NCBI RefSeq assembly: GCF_014648855.1
Contig: NZ_BMRX01000010.1
Coordinates: 1 to 64,000 of the forward strand
DNA length: 64,000 nucleotides
Origin: Streptomyces parvulus
GTDB lineage: Bacteria > Actinomycetota > Actinomycetes > Streptomycetales > Streptomycetaceae
Reading direction: 5' to 3'
The notes beneath the pieces were generated by a model. That model saw only the letters and a list, made by a program, of their open reading frames with translations, ran no database searches and had not been told where the DNA came from. The position numbers and the translations under genes are program-made. Position 1 is the first letter of the stretch, and each line of letters begins with the position of its first letter. Of this stretch, positions 1-8,921 are shown one piece after another.

Positions 1-260
1 TCCACAGCGTCCTCGCTGTGTGTATTTCAAAGGAACCTCAACCTGAACCGGAAGACCGGTCAGGCCGGAGGTATCAACATATCTGGCGTTGACTTTTGGC
101 ACGCTGTTGAGTTCTCAAGGAACGGACGCTTCCTTTGTACTCACCCGAGAATTACTCTCGCGGTTTTCCTCTGGGCGCTTCCCTTCGGTGTTTCCAACAC
201 TATCAGGCTTTCCCGGTGCCTCTGACCACCGTCCTGCGAGCACGCAGAAGGCGATCCAGC
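1..260 (-). promoter_or_regulatory. rRNA operon leader and promoter region (16S gene lies beyond the left edge)
   Basis: Read on the minus strand, this stretch contains the typical Streptomyces pre-16S leader: a conserved block TTGAGAACTCAACAGCGTGC (complement of about 100-119), then a segment resembling known pre-rRNA leaders running to position 1. Further upstream a -10-like TGATAGTGTT lies at about 199-208, in a block (about 130-225) that resembles rrn promoter sequence of S. coelicolor. No 16S sequence itself is present, so the rRNA gene must start left of the window. The operon is divergent from crr-ptsI. Identification rests on recall of rrn leaders, not on a search. Confidence 0.75.
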
Positions 261-379
261 GATAGGATCTGATGAGTTGGTTGCTGCCGGGCGAGGACAT
301 GTTGCTTCGCATCGCTCAACCGCTGGCAGGAGTGACAACCGTACACGGGGCTGCGGAACGGGTGCAAATCCGTGGCGAG

Positions 380-395
380 TGTGGTCTAGACCTCT
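380..395. promoter_or_regulatory. DasR-type operator (dre) upstream of crr
   Basis: The 16-mer TGTGGTCTAGACCTCT matches 14 of 16 positions of the DasR consensus AGTGGTCTAGACCACT. It sits 115 bp before the crr start. DasR, a GlcNAc-responsive GntR regulator, is known to control pts genes in S. coelicolor. A second copy precedes the chitinase at 60680. Confidence 0.8.
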
Positions 396-509
396 ATTCG
401 GAAGACTCATGCGGAACCGGTACTTCCTATGACATACGCTGCTGCCACAGTGTGCCGTCCGGGACAGCCAGTGACGGCTCGTACAGATCCCCGCCCTGGG
501 AGGCTTCCC

Positions 510-959
510 ATGACCACCGTCTCGTCCCCGCTCGCAGGACGCGCCATCGGCCTCGCCGCCGTGCCGGACCCCGTCTTCTCCGGGGCCATGGTCGGCCCGG
601 GTACCGCCATCGACCCCGTGCGCGAACCCTCCGAGGCGGTCTCCCCCGTCGACGGCGTCATCGTCTCCCTGCACCCGCACGCCTTCGTGGTCGTCGACGA
701 CAGCGGGCACGGGGTGCTGACCCACCTCGGCATCGACACCGTGCAGCTCAACGGCGAGGGCTTCGAGCTGCTGGTGAACAAGGGCGACACCGTGGTCCGC
801 GGTCAGAGCGTGGTGCGCTGGGACCCCGCCGCCGTCGAGGCCGCCGGCAAGTCGCCGATCTGCCCGATCGTGGCTCTGGAGGCGACGGCCGAGGCGCTCA
901 CCGAGCTGCGTGAGGACGGCGATGTGAAGGCCGGCGAGAGCCTCTTCCTCTGGAAGTGA
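510..959 (+). CDS. crr: PTS glucose-type EIIA component (EIIA-Crr)
   Basis: Cytoplasmic phosphocarrier of the phosphoenolpyruvate-sugar phosphotransferase system. It would take phosphate from HPr and pass it to an EIIB domain, in Streptomyces mainly for N-acetylglucosamine uptake. The 149-residue product has the whole EIIA-Glc fold, including the segment SPVDGVIVSLHPHAF and the active-site region GVLTHLGIDTVQLNGEGF, where the second motif histidine is phosphorylated. Length equals the family norm. An upstream in-frame ATG at 429 is rejected: the ATG at 510 has the ribosome site CTGGGAGG and starts the conserved sequence. It is followed 77 bp later by ptsI in the same direction and preceded by a DasR-type box. 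Confidence 0.95.
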   Translation: MTTVSSPLAGRAIGLAAVPDPVFSGAMVGPGTAIDPVREPSEAVSPVDGVIVSLHPHAFVVVDDSGHGVLTHLGIDTVQLNGEGFELLVNKGDTVVRGQSVVRWDPAAVEAAGKSPICPIVALEATAEALTELREDGDVKAGESLFLWK

Positions 960-1036
960 CGCCGGCGCCGTCCACCGACGGCCGGCAGGACAACCACCGC
1001 GGCGGCGGGACCCGCCGCATTGATGGGACGGGTGAG

Positions 1037-2707
1037 ATGGAGACAACGCTGCGAGGCGTCGGGGTGAGCCACGGCGTGGCGATCGGCGAGGTTCGGCACA
1101 TGGGGACGGCGGTCCTGGAGCCGCCCGCCAAGCAGATCCCGGCCGAGGACGCCGAGCGTGAGCAGGGGCGTGCCCGCAAGGCCGTGGAGGCCGTGGCCGC
1201 CGACCTCATGGCGCGCGGCAACCTGGCCGGGGGCGAGGCGCAGGCGGTTCTCGAGGCGCAGGCCATGATGGCGCAGGACCCCGAGCTGATGGCGGACGTG
1301 GAGCGGCGGATCACCGTCGGCAGCTCCGCCGAGCGGGCGGTCTACGACGCGTTCGCCGCGTATCGCGCGCTGCTGGCCGGTGCCGGTGAGTACCTGGCCG
1401 GGCGGGTGGCCGACCTCGACGACGTGCGCAACCGCATCGTCGCCCGGCTGCTCGGGGTGCCGATGCCGGGTGTCCCGGACAGCGACGAGCCGTACGTCCT
1501 CATCGCCCGGGATCTCGCGCCGGCCGACACCGCGCTGCTCGACCCGACGCTGGTCCTCGGTTTCGTCACCGAGGAGGGCGGGCCGACCAGTCACAGCGCG
1601 ATCCTCGCGCGGGCGCTCGGTGTGCCCGCCGTGGTGGCGCTTCCGGGGGCGGGTGAGATTCCCGAGGGCACGGTCGTGGCTGTCGACGGGAGCACCGGTG
1701 AGATCTTCGTGAACCCCGGTGAGGAGAAGAAGGCGCGGCTGACCGCGGAGGCGGCCGAGCGCAAGGCGGCGCTTGCGGCAGCGACCGGTCCGGGGGCGAC
1801 GTCGGACGGGCACAAGGTGCCGCTGCTCGCGAACATCGGCGGTCCCGCCGACGTACCGGCGGCGGTCGAGGCCGGGGCGGAGGGTGTCGGTCTCTTCCGT
1901 ACCGAGTTCCTCTTTCTGGACGACAGCAAGAACGCGCCGACGGAGGAGAAGCAGGTCTCCGCCTACCGGCAGGTGCTGGAGGCCTTCCCCGAGGGCCGGG
2001 TCGTGGTGCGGGTGCTGGACGCCGGCGCGGACAAGCCGCTGGACTTCCTGACCCCGGGCGACGAGCCGAACCCGGCGCTGGGTGTGCGCGGTCTGCGGAC
2101 GCTGCTGGACCACCCGGACGTGCTGCGGACGCAGCTGACCGCGCTGGCCAAGGCGGCGGAGGGGCTGCCGGTCTACCTCGAGGTCATGGCGCCGATGGTG
2201 GCGGACCGGGCCGACGCCAAGGCGTTCGCGGACGCGTGCCGCGAGGCGGGGCTGCGGGCGAAGTTCGGCGCGATGGTGGAGATCCCCTCGGCCGCGCTGC
2301 GTGCGCGCTCAGTGCTCCAGGAGGTCGAGTTCCTGTCGCTGGGGACGAACGACCTCGCGCAGTACACCTTCGCCGCCGACCGTCAGGTGGGTGCGGTGTC
2401 CCGGCTGCAGGACCCGTGGCAGCCCGCGCTGCTCGACCTGGTCGCGCTGTCCGCCGAGGCGGCGAAGGCCGAGGGCAAGAGCTGCGGAGTGTGCGGTGAG
2501 GCCGCGTCGGATCCGCTGCTGGCGTGTGTGCTGACGGGGCTGGGCGTCACCTCGCTCTCGATGGGTGCCGCGTCGCTGCCGTACGTGCGGGCGACGCTGG
2601 CGAAGTTCACGCTGGCGCAGTGCGAGCGGGCGGCCGCGGCCGCCCGGGCGGCGGAGAGCGCCGAGGAGGCGCGCGACGCCGCCCAGGCGGTGCTGTCGGG
2701 CGAGTAG
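1037..2707 (+). CDS. ptsI: Phosphoenolpyruvate-protein phosphotransferase (PTS enzyme I)
   Basis: First enzyme of the PTS: autophosphorylates with PEP and transfers phosphate to HPr. The 556-residue protein has the N-terminal HPr-binding/phosphohistidine domain with the active-site motif GGPTSHSAILAR (His186), and the C-terminal PEP-binding TIM barrel with GLFRTEFLF, EVMAPMV and the signature FLSLGTNDLAQY. The conserved sequence begins METTLRG at 1037; an in-frame open stretch upstream back to 956 overlaps crr and lacks family similarity. It follows crr closely, so the two probably share the DasR-controlled transcript. The gene for HPr is not in the window. Confidence 0.96.
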   Translation: METTLRGVGVSHGVAIGEVRHMGTAVLEPPAKQIPAEDAEREQGRARKAVEAVAADLMARGNLAGGEAQAVLEAQAMMAQDPELMADVERRITVGSSAERAVYDAFAAYRALLAGAGEYLAGRVADLDDVRNRIVARLLGVPMPGVPDSDEPYVLIARDLAPADTALLDPTLVLGFVTEEGGPTSHSAILARALGVPAVVALPGAGEIPEGTVVAVDGSTGEIFVNPGEEKKARLTAEAAERKAALAAATGPGATSDGHKVPLLANIGGPADVPAAVEAGAEGVGLFRTEFLFLDDSKNAPTEEKQVSAYRQVLEAFPEGRVVVRVLDAGADKPLDFLTPGDEPNPALGVRGLRTLLDHPDVLRTQLTALAKAAEGLPVYLEVMAPMVADRADAKAFADACREAGLRAKFGAMVEIPSAALRARSVLQEVEFLSLGTNDLAQYTFAADRQVGAVSRLQDPWQPALLDLVALSAEAAKAEGKSCGVCGEAASDPLLACVLTGLGVTSLSMGAASLPYVRATLAKFTLAQCERAAAAARAAESAEEARDAAQAVLSGE

Positions 2708-2737
2708 GTCCGGCGGAACCGCGGCCGTCGCCGTGGT

Positions 2738-2771
2738 GCGGGGCGTTCCACCTGCGGGTGGGGCGCCCCGC
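2738..2771. terminator. Hairpin between convergent ptsI and the next gene
   Basis: Outer arms GCGGGGCG and CGCCCCGC enclose a second stem CCACC/GGTGG. It lies 30 bp after the ptsI stop and 6 bp from the stop of the convergent gene, so it could end transcription from both sides. There is no long T run. Confidence 0.6.
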
Positions 2772-2776
2772 TGTCG

Positions 2777-3667
2777 TCAGTGGTGGTGTCCCGGTGGCAG
2801 GTCGTCGGCTCCGAGGTCGGGCGGAGCGCAGTAGTCGACGTTGGACTCCGGGGAGATGAGGTCGCCGTTCTCGACGTCGGTGCAGTAGGCGTCGAAGACC
2901 TCTCCCGCGGTGAGGGGGTGGAGGCCGTATCCGCGCAGTCGCCAGCCGTGGATGCGGTCGGGGCCGCCCTCCCGGCTGATGCGCATGACGAGTCCGCCGG
3001 GGCTGTGGGTGGCCAGGCCGAGGGCGAGGACGCTGGTGAATTCGAGGGCCTCGGCCTCGTCCACGTGCGGGCTGCCGTCGATCTCCTCGTCGGCGTGCAG
3101 GACGGAGACGAGGTCCTCCGGGGATCCCGAGACGCTGCACACCAGGTGCCGCTTGCCCGGTGGGGCGGTCCGCAGGACCTGGTACAAGAGGCGCGAGGCG
3201 CGGGTGAAGGCGGCTCGGCCGAGGTCCTCTCCGCAGGTGGAGCAACTGCCGAGGCGGGCGAGGAGGGTGGCCGCGTACTCCCAGGTGGCCTGGCGGACGG
3301 CTTCGTCGACCAGGGTGGGGAGCAGGTCGGTGAGGGGCTGGCCCTCGTAGGGGACGGTGGGGCCGTTGGTGGCGAGTTCGGCGGTGAAGCGGGTCCGGCT
3401 GGCGGGGGCGTCGGGGTCGAGGCCGGCCGCGTCGCAGTACTCGGCGTACTCCTCCGGGTCGAAGAGGGCGATGGTGGTGTGGGTGCCCTCGGCGGCGCGG
3501 GCCTTCAGTACGGCCTCGATCTGGCGGAGGTAGGCCGTGTGGTCGTGGAAGGTGAAGGTGCGGTAGCGCCGCATGGCGCGGAAGTCGTGTTCGTCGGTGA
3601 GCAGTCCGATGGTGCCCGCGATTTCGCGGCGCAGGACGCGTCGCATGGTCTGGTCGGTGTGCGCCAT
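2777..3667 (-). CDS. Conserved hypothetical protein
   Basis: A 296-residue cytoplasmic protein that I do not recognise as a named family. The start MAHTDQTM at 3667 is chosen because AGGGGG lies five bases before it; an ATG 11 codons upstream lacks such a site. No signal peptide or membrane segment is visible. A CxxC pair (SCSTCGED) in the middle could bind metal, but a matching second pair is not obvious. The C-terminus ends in three histidines after a Gly. It is monocistronic and faces ptsI. The codon-position GC pattern and clean ribosome site support a real gene; function is unknown. Confidence 0.8.
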   Translation of the reverse strand: MAHTDQTMRRVLRREIAGTIGLLTDEHDFRAMRRYRTFTFHDHTAYLRQIEAVLKARAAEGTHTTIALFDPEEYAEYCDAAGLDPDAPASRTRFTAELATNGPTVPYEGQPLTDLLPTLVDEAVRQATWEYAATLLARLGSCSTCGEDLGRAAFTRASRLLYQVLRTAPPGKRHLVCSVSGSPEDLVSVLHADEEIDGSPHVDEAEALEFTSVLALGLATHSPGGLVMRISREGGPDRIHGWRLRGYGLHPLTAGEVFDAYCTDVENGDLISPESNVDYCAPPDLGADDLPPGHHH

Positions 3668-3746
3668 GTGTCCCCCTGTGCACGGTCGATCAATGCTCAC
3701 TCACAGTAATCGGCGGCACTGACAACGGCGTGGGGCCGGGCGCGCG

Positions 3747-3774
3747 GGCCGGCCGCCGTCGGGGGCGGCCGGCC
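3747..3774 (-). terminator. Hairpin downstream of acetoacetyl-CoA synthetase gene
   Basis: Perfect 11-bp arms GGCCGGCCGCC and GGCGGCCGGCC separated by six bases, 15 bp after the stop codon at 3789. Position and stem strength fit a factor-independent or hairpin-only actinobacterial terminator. Confidence 0.65.
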
Positions 3775-3788
3775 GGTCGAGGGGCTGG

Positions 3789-5765
3789 TCAGGAGCGTTT
3801 GCGGGCCAGTTCCTCGTAGAAGTGGAGCAGGTCGAGGTTGTCGATGGAGCCGGGGTTGACGGCCTTGTCCAGGGGGGTGCCCTGGAGGAGGCGTTTGACC
3901 GGGACCTCGATGCGCTTGCCGGTCAGGGTGTGCGGGATGCCGGGCACTTCGATGACCTCGTCGGGGACGTGGCGCGGTGAGAGCTGTTCGCGGATGGTGC
4001 GCTTGATGCGGTCGAGCAGGGTGTCGTCGAGCGTGCTGCCGGGGGCGAGGTGCACGAAGAGTGGCATCCAGTAGCCGCCGTCCGGCTGCTCGACTCCGAT
4101 GACGAGGGACTCCCTGATCTCGGGGAGGCGTTCCACGGCTTCGTAGATGTCGGCGGAGCCCATGCGGACGCCCTGCCGGTTGAGGGTCGAGTCGGAGCGG
4201 CCGTGGATGACGACGGAGCCGCGCGAGGTGACGGTGATCCAGTCGCCGTGCCGCCAGACGCCGGGGTAGGTGTCGAAGTAGCTGTCGTGGTAGCGGCTGC
4301 CGTCGGGGTCGTTCCAGAAGCGGATCGGCATCGAGGGCATGGGGTTGGTGACGACCAGTTCGCCGACCTCGTCGGTGACGGGGTTGCCGTGGGGGTCCCA
4401 GGCCTGGAGGTCGGTGCCGAGGCAGGGGGCCTGGAGTTCGCCGATGTGGACGGGAAGCGTGGGGACGGCGCCGGCGAAGCAGGAGCAGACGTCGGTGCCG
4501 CCGCTGACGGAGGCGATCCACAGGTCCGCGCCGCTCTCGGCGAACTCGTCGTGCAGCCAGCGGAAGCCGTCGGGCGGGAGCGGGGAGCCGGTGGTGGCGA
4601 CGCACTGGACGCGAGAGAGGTCCAGGTCGCGGGCGGGGTGGACGTCGGCCTTGCGGCAGGCCATGACATAGGCGGCGGAGGTGCCGAAGAGGGTGGCGCC
4701 GGTGCGTTCGGCGACGCGCCACTGGGCGTCCGTGGCCGGGAAGCCGGGGCTGCCGTCGTAGAGGACGACCGTCGTTCCGGTGAGGAGGCCGGAGACGAGG
4801 AAGTTCCACATCATCCAGCCGGTCGACGTGTACCAGAAGAAGCGGTCCTCGGGGCCGAGGTCGCAGTGCAGGCCGAGCTGTTTGAGGTGCTCGACGAGGA
4901 TGCCGCCCTGGGACTGGACGATGGCCTTGGGCAGGCCGGTGGTGCCGGAGGAGTAGAGCACCCACAGCGGGTGGTCGAAGGGCACCTGCTCGAAGACGGG
5001 TTCCGTGTCGGCGGCCGTGAGGGATGACCAGTCCAGCGTGCCCTCGGGTGCCTCCGTGCCCAGGAGCGGGATGTGGACCACGGCGCGCAGGGTGGGCAGT
5101 TCCCGGCGGAGTTCGGCGACGGTGTCGCGGCGGTCGTGCTCCTTGCCGCCGTAGCGGTAGCCGTCGACGGTGAACAGCACGACGGGTTCGACCTGCTGGA
5201 AGCGGTCCAGGACGCTGCGGGCGCCGAAGTCGGGGGCGCAGGAGGTCCAGACGCCGCCGACGGCCGCGGTGGCGAGGAGGGCGACCACGGCCTGGGGGAT
5301 GTTCGGGAGGTAGCCGCTGACGCGGTCTCCGGGGCGGACTCCGAGGGCGCGCAGTTCGGCGGCGAGCGAGCCGACCTGGCGGCGCAGCGCCGCCCAGGTG
5401 ACGGGGACCGTCTCGTGCGTCTCGTCGACGTACAGGAGGGCCGGCTCGTCCGCGCGGGTGTCCGTCGCGCGCAGGGCGTGCTCGGCGTAGTTGAGGGTGG
5501 CGCCGGGGAACCACTGGGCGCCGGGCATGGCGCGGTCGCCCAGCACGCGCGCGTAGGGGGTGGAGAAGCGTACGTCGAACCATTCGGTGACGGCTTTCCA
5601 GAAGGTGTCCGGCTCGTCCACGGACCAGCGGTGCAGCGCGGGGTAGCCGCCGTCGGCGGGGGCGCCGTGGTGCTCGGCGGCCCAGGACTGGAACCTGGTG
5701 ATCCGCGCCTGGGCGACGCGCTGCGGGTCGGGCTGCCAGAGCGGCTGGGGGCGGTCGGTCGACAT
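3789..5765 (-). CDS. Acetoacetyl-CoA synthetase (acetoacetate-CoA ligase)
   Basis: Adenylate-forming enzyme that activates acetoacetate to acetoacetyl-CoA with ATP, feeding ketone bodies or short-chain oxoacids into central metabolism. The 658-residue protein opens with the acetyl-CoA-synthetase-type N-terminal region (WAAEHHG, WFDVRFSTPY) and has the AMP-binding motif VLYSSGTTGLPKAI, the TGWMMWNFL segment typical of the acetoacetate branch, and the C-terminal catalytic-lysine domain ending LTGKRIEVPVKRLL. Length matches the family. The ATG at 5765 follows GGGAG and begins the conserved part; longer in-frame sequence upstream is discarded. It is divergent from the GH31 gene with about 210 bp between them. 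Confidence 0.93.
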   Translation of the reverse strand: MSTDRPQPLWQPDPQRVAQARITRFQSWAAEHHGAPADGGYPALHRWSVDEPDTFWKAVTEWFDVRFSTPYARVLGDRAMPGAQWFPGATLNYAEHALRATDTRADEPALLYVDETHETVPVTWAALRRQVGSLAAELRALGVRPGDRVSGYLPNIPQAVVALLATAAVGGVWTSCAPDFGARSVLDRFQQVEPVVLFTVDGYRYGGKEHDRRDTVAELRRELPTLRAVVHIPLLGTEAPEGTLDWSSLTAADTEPVFEQVPFDHPLWVLYSSGTTGLPKAIVQSQGGILVEHLKQLGLHCDLGPEDRFFWYTSTGWMMWNFLVSGLLTGTTVVLYDGSPGFPATDAQWRVAERTGATLFGTSAAYVMACRKADVHPARDLDLSRVQCVATTGSPLPPDGFRWLHDEFAESGADLWIASVSGGTDVCSCFAGAVPTLPVHIGELQAPCLGTDLQAWDPHGNPVTDEVGELVVTNPMPSMPIRFWNDPDGSRYHDSYFDTYPGVWRHGDWITVTSRGSVVIHGRSDSTLNRQGVRMGSADIYEAVERLPEIRESLVIGVEQPDGGYWMPLFVHLAPGSTLDDTLLDRIKRTIREQLSPRHVPDEVIEVPGIPHTLTGKRIEVPVKRLLQGTPLDKAVNPGSIDNLDLLHFYEELARKRS

Positions 5766-5978
5766 GGGGCGGCTCCCGGACTGTGCGCGTCGTGTGCGTC
5801 CTCCGCGCACGGGCTGGGGTGTGCGCGTGACGCGGCTGACACGGACGATGCCATGTGATCGACTTCCGCACCAGGGCGCGCCCCACATAGTCGGCGTCGT
5901 GAAGATGTGGTCCCGTCACGGGTGAACGGCAGTTGAACGACACCCCTGGGCGCGTGGGCGGGTGGCAGGGTGAGCAGC

Positions 5979-8348
5979 ATGGACGGTCGTGACCTGGTGC
6001 GTTCGATGAAGGCGTTCGGTTCTGCGGGGGCGGCGCAGGGGTTGCGCACCGTGCGGGCGGCGTGGCGCCGGAGGCGGGCCGATGCCGTGGGGCTGCCGGC
6101 GCGTGGTGCGGAGCGGGCGCGGGTGCCGGGCGCGATGCGGGAGGTGGAGCCGGGGCCGGGGGGCGGGGTGCTCCGGTTCGAGCGGTCGGAGCTGCGTGTC
6201 CTGGTCGCGGTGAACGGGGCGGTGTTCTGGGGCTGGGACGGGGCGGGTCCCGAGCCGTCGTACGCGTTGGCGGGCCGCTGTCCGGAGCCGGACCCGCGGG
6301 CGGTGCTGGAGCCGGACAAGGACGGCGGCTGGCGGGTGGTCGCGGAGCGGGCGACGGTGGCCGTGTCCCGGCACGGGGCGGTGGAGGTGCGGACGCCCGG
6401 GGGTGTGGTCCTGCGGCGTGAGCTGCCGCCGCGCTGGTGGGAGCCGGAGGGCGGCGGACCGGCGCGGTGGACGCAGCGGTCGGAGGTGGCGGCTGACGCG
6501 CGGTTCTTCGGGCTCGGCGGGCGGTCCGCGGGGCCGCGGCTGCGGGAGGGCACCTACCGCCTGTGGAACGAACCGCCCGCGGTGCCGGGCGCGGATGCGT
6601 CGTCGGTCGCGATGCCGGTGCAGCTGGTGGTGGCCGATGCCGGGACGCACCTGGTCTTCCACGACAGCACGTGGGACGGCTCGGTGTCGTTGCGGGAGGG
6701 CGAGGAGGGGGCGGGCTCCGGGCACGACCGGCCGGGGCGGAGTGTGGTGCGGATGGACGGGGGTCCGCTGCGGTGCTGGGCGATGGTCGGCACGCCCGCG
6801 CGGGTGCTGCTCGCCTGGGCCTCGCTCACGGGCGCGCCCGCGCTGCCGCCCGCGTGGGCGCTGGGCCACCAGCACGCGCCGTGGGACGCCGGCGACGAGC
6901 AGGAGGTGCGGCGGGTCGTCGCCGGCTGCCAGGAGCGCGACCTGCCGCTCGACGTGGTGCACCTGGACATCGGTCACGCGGACGGGCAGCGGGTGTTCAC
7001 GGTCGACGAGGAGCGGTTCCCCAAGTTGGCCGTGCTCGCGGAGGAGCTGCGGCAGGACGGGATCCGGCTGGTGTCGGTCGTCGAGCCGGCGGTGTCCGCG
7101 GCGCCGGGTGACGCGGTGTACGACGGCGGGCGGCGCGAGGACGTGTTCGTGCGGGAGGCGTCCGGGCCGGTCGTGCGCGGGGCGGGGCGTGCGGGTGAGG
7201 TGGTCTTTCCGGACTTCACGCACGCGCGTGCGCGCGCGTGGTGGGGCGGGCTGTACGAGGAGCGGCTCGGGCGGGGTTTCGCCGGTTTCTGGCACGACCT
7301 GGACGCGCCGACGTCGTTCGCCGCGTTCGGCGAGCGGACGCTGCCGCGCTCGGCACGCCACTGGCTGGACGGGCGGGGCGGTGACCACCGGGAGGCGCAC
7401 AACGTCTACGGGCTGTGCATGGCCCGGGCCGCGTACGAGGGGCTGCGGGCCCTGGCTCCCGGGGAGCGGCCGTTCGTCGTCTCCCGCTCCGGGTGGGCGG
7501 GGCTTCAGCGGTACGGCGGCTCGTGGTCCGGTGACGTGGAGGCGGGCTGGCCGGGGCTGCGGGCGTCGCTGGCGTCGGTCCTGGGGCTCGGGCTGTGCGG
7601 GGTGCCGTACTCGGGACCGGACGTGGGCGGGGGCGCCGGCGGCGTGTCGCCGGAGCTGTATCTGCGGTGGTTCCAGCTGGCCGCGTGGTTCCCGCTGTTC
7701 CGCACCCGCGGGTGGACGCGGGCCGGGACAGGGGAGCCGTGGGAGTTCGGTGCCGGGGTGCTGGAGCACGCGCGCGTGGCGCTCGCGGAGCGGCGGCGGC
7801 TGCTGCCGTACTTCGTGACGCTGGCGCACCTGGCCCGGCGTACGGGCGCGCCGTACGTGCGTCCACTGTGGTGGTCGACGCCGGAGGAGCGGTCGTTGCG
7901 GGACTGCGAGGACGCGTTCCTGCTGGGCGACTGCCTGCTGGTGGCGCCGGTGCTCGCTCCGGGGGCGGACCGGCGTGCGGTGCGGCTGCCGCGGGGGCGG
8001 TGGTACGACGTGGTGACGGAGCGGGTGTACGAGGGGCCGGCGCAGGTGCTGGTCGAGGCGCCGTTGGCGCGGATCCCGGTGTTCGCGCGCGCGGGGGCGG
8101 TGATTCCGGTGCGCGGGGAGGACGGTGCCGCGGTGCTGGAGGTGTGGGCGCCCGCGCGGGGGCGGACCGGCGGTGGGCTGGTCGTGGAGGACGCGGGCGA
8201 CGGGTGGGCGGAGCCGGAGATCGAGCGCTACGTGTCGCGCTGGGAGGGCGGGCGGGTGGTCGTGCTGCGCGAGGGCGGGGACGGCGCGGCCGGGCCGTCC
8301 CGCCCGGTGCGCGTGCGGGGGCTGGTCGAGCCGTCGGCTCAGAGGTAG
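5979..8348 (+). CDS. Glycoside hydrolase family 31 (alpha-glucosidase/alpha-xylosidase-like)
   Basis: Probable intracellular retaining alpha-glycosidase of 789 residues; no signal peptide is visible. The N-terminal beta domain (about 50-280) is followed by the catalytic barrel. The nucleophile motif GFWHDLDAPTSF gives Asp440, replacing the usual WxDMNEP form, and the acid/base motif SWSGDVEAGW gives Asp519. Substrate cannot be told from sequence: alpha-glucosides and alpha-xylosides are both possible. ATG at 5979 has GGCAGGG upstream; a GTG three codons earlier is an alternative. The last 10 bases overlap the end of the convergent Nudix gene. Base use is very GC-rich but like its neighbours. 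Confidence 0.88.
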   Translation: MDGRDLVRSMKAFGSAGAAQGLRTVRAAWRRRRADAVGLPARGAERARVPGAMREVEPGPGGGVLRFERSELRVLVAVNGAVFWGWDGAGPEPSYALAGRCPEPDPRAVLEPDKDGGWRVVAERATVAVSRHGAVEVRTPGGVVLRRELPPRWWEPEGGGPARWTQRSEVAADARFFGLGGRSAGPRLREGTYRLWNEPPAVPGADASSVAMPVQLVVADAGTHLVFHDSTWDGSVSLREGEEGAGSGHDRPGRSVVRMDGGPLRCWAMVGTPARVLLAWASLTGAPALPPAWALGHQHAPWDAGDEQEVRRVVAGCQERDLPLDVVHLDIGHADGQRVFTVDEERFPKLAVLAEELRQDGIRLVSVVEPAVSAAPGDAVYDGGRREDVFVREASGPVVRGAGRAGEVVFPDFTHARARAWWGGLYEERLGRGFAGFWHDLDAPTSFAAFGERTLPRSARHWLDGRGGDHREAHNVYGLCMARAAYEGLRALAPGERPFVVSRSGWAGLQRYGGSWSGDVEAGWPGLRASLASVLGLGLCGVPYSGPDVGGGAGGVSPELYLRWFQLAAWFPLFRTRGWTRAGTGEPWEFGAGVLEHARVALAERRRLLPYFVTLAHLARRTGAPYVRPLWWSTPEERSLRDCEDAFLLGDCLLVAPVLAPGADRRAVRLPRGRWYDVVTERVYEGPAQVLVEAPLARIPVFARAGAVIPVRGEDGAAVLEVWAPARGRTGGGLVVEDAGDGWAEPEIERYVSRWEGGRVVVLREGGDGAAGPSRPVRVRGLVEPSAQR

Positions 8349-8875
8349 CGGCCCTCGAACCAGTGCCGTACGGCCCTGGTGTGGAGCGGGAAGGCGAGGT
8401 CGTCCGCGCGCCGCAGGAGGTGCCAGCCCTCGGTCTCGTCGGTGGCGTGGGAGTCGGGCAGGCTGTCGGCCGGCCGCTCGGGCAGGGAGCCGAAGAGCAG
8501 CAGGTGGCCGTCGGGCGAGCTCATGGCGTCGGCGAGGCGCACGTCGTGGCCGGCCGCGTCGATGCCGGTCTCCTCCTTCAGCTCGCGGACGACGGCCTGC
8601 CGCCAGTCCTCCCGGTCGTCGATGTAGCCGCCGGGCAGGGCGACGCCCCCGCGCGCGGGTGCCACGGTGCGGGTGATGACCACCAGGGCGGTGCCCTGCG
8701 TGTCGTACACGGGCTGGAGGGCCACCGCGACCGGCAGTGGGTTGCGGTAGGCCACGGTGCCGCACGCGGGGCAGGTGCGGGGCCAGCCGGAGACGCCCTC
8801 TCCGTAGGGCGTGCCGCAGCTCGAACAGTGGGAGTTCGGCGCGGAGTTGGGAACGGAGGCTTGAGTTTCGGACAC
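8339..8875 (-). CDS. Nudix hydrolase with N-terminal zinc ribbon
   Basis: Predicted pyrophosphohydrolase acting on nucleoside-diphosphate-linked substrates, of 178 residues. An N-terminal zinc-ribbon (CSSC at about 18-21, CPAC at about 35-38) resembles the ribbon of NudC-like NADH pyrophosphatases. The Nudix box is intact: GGYIDDREDWRQAVVRELK followed by EETGI, matching Gx5Ex7REUxEExGU. Substrate is not predictable. The 3' end overlaps the convergent GH31 gene by 10 bp, so the two transcripts can anneal at their ends. Confidence 0.9.
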   Translation of the reverse strand: MSETQASVPNSAPNSHCSSCGTPYGEGVSGWPRTCPACGTVAYRNPLPVAVALQPVYDTQGTALVVITRTVAPARGGVALPGGYIDDREDWRQAVVRELKEETGIDAAGHDVRLADAMSSPDGHLLLFGSLPERPADSLPDSHATDETEGWHLLRRADDLAFPLHTRAVRHWFEGRYL

Positions 8876-8921
8876 GCGGCGGACTGTATCCGATCACGGA
8901 GCGGGCGGCTCCGGCAGGCCG

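Noticed and set aside
429..509. Upstream ATG extending crr by 27 codons
   Set aside because: No ribosome site; the extra residues are not part of the EIIA fold, and 510 has a good site.
5916..8897. Open frame of about 990 codons on the minus strand opposite the GH31 gene
   Set aside because: Low-complexity Arg/Pro/His sequence without family features; the plus-strand gene has both GH31 catalytic motifs.
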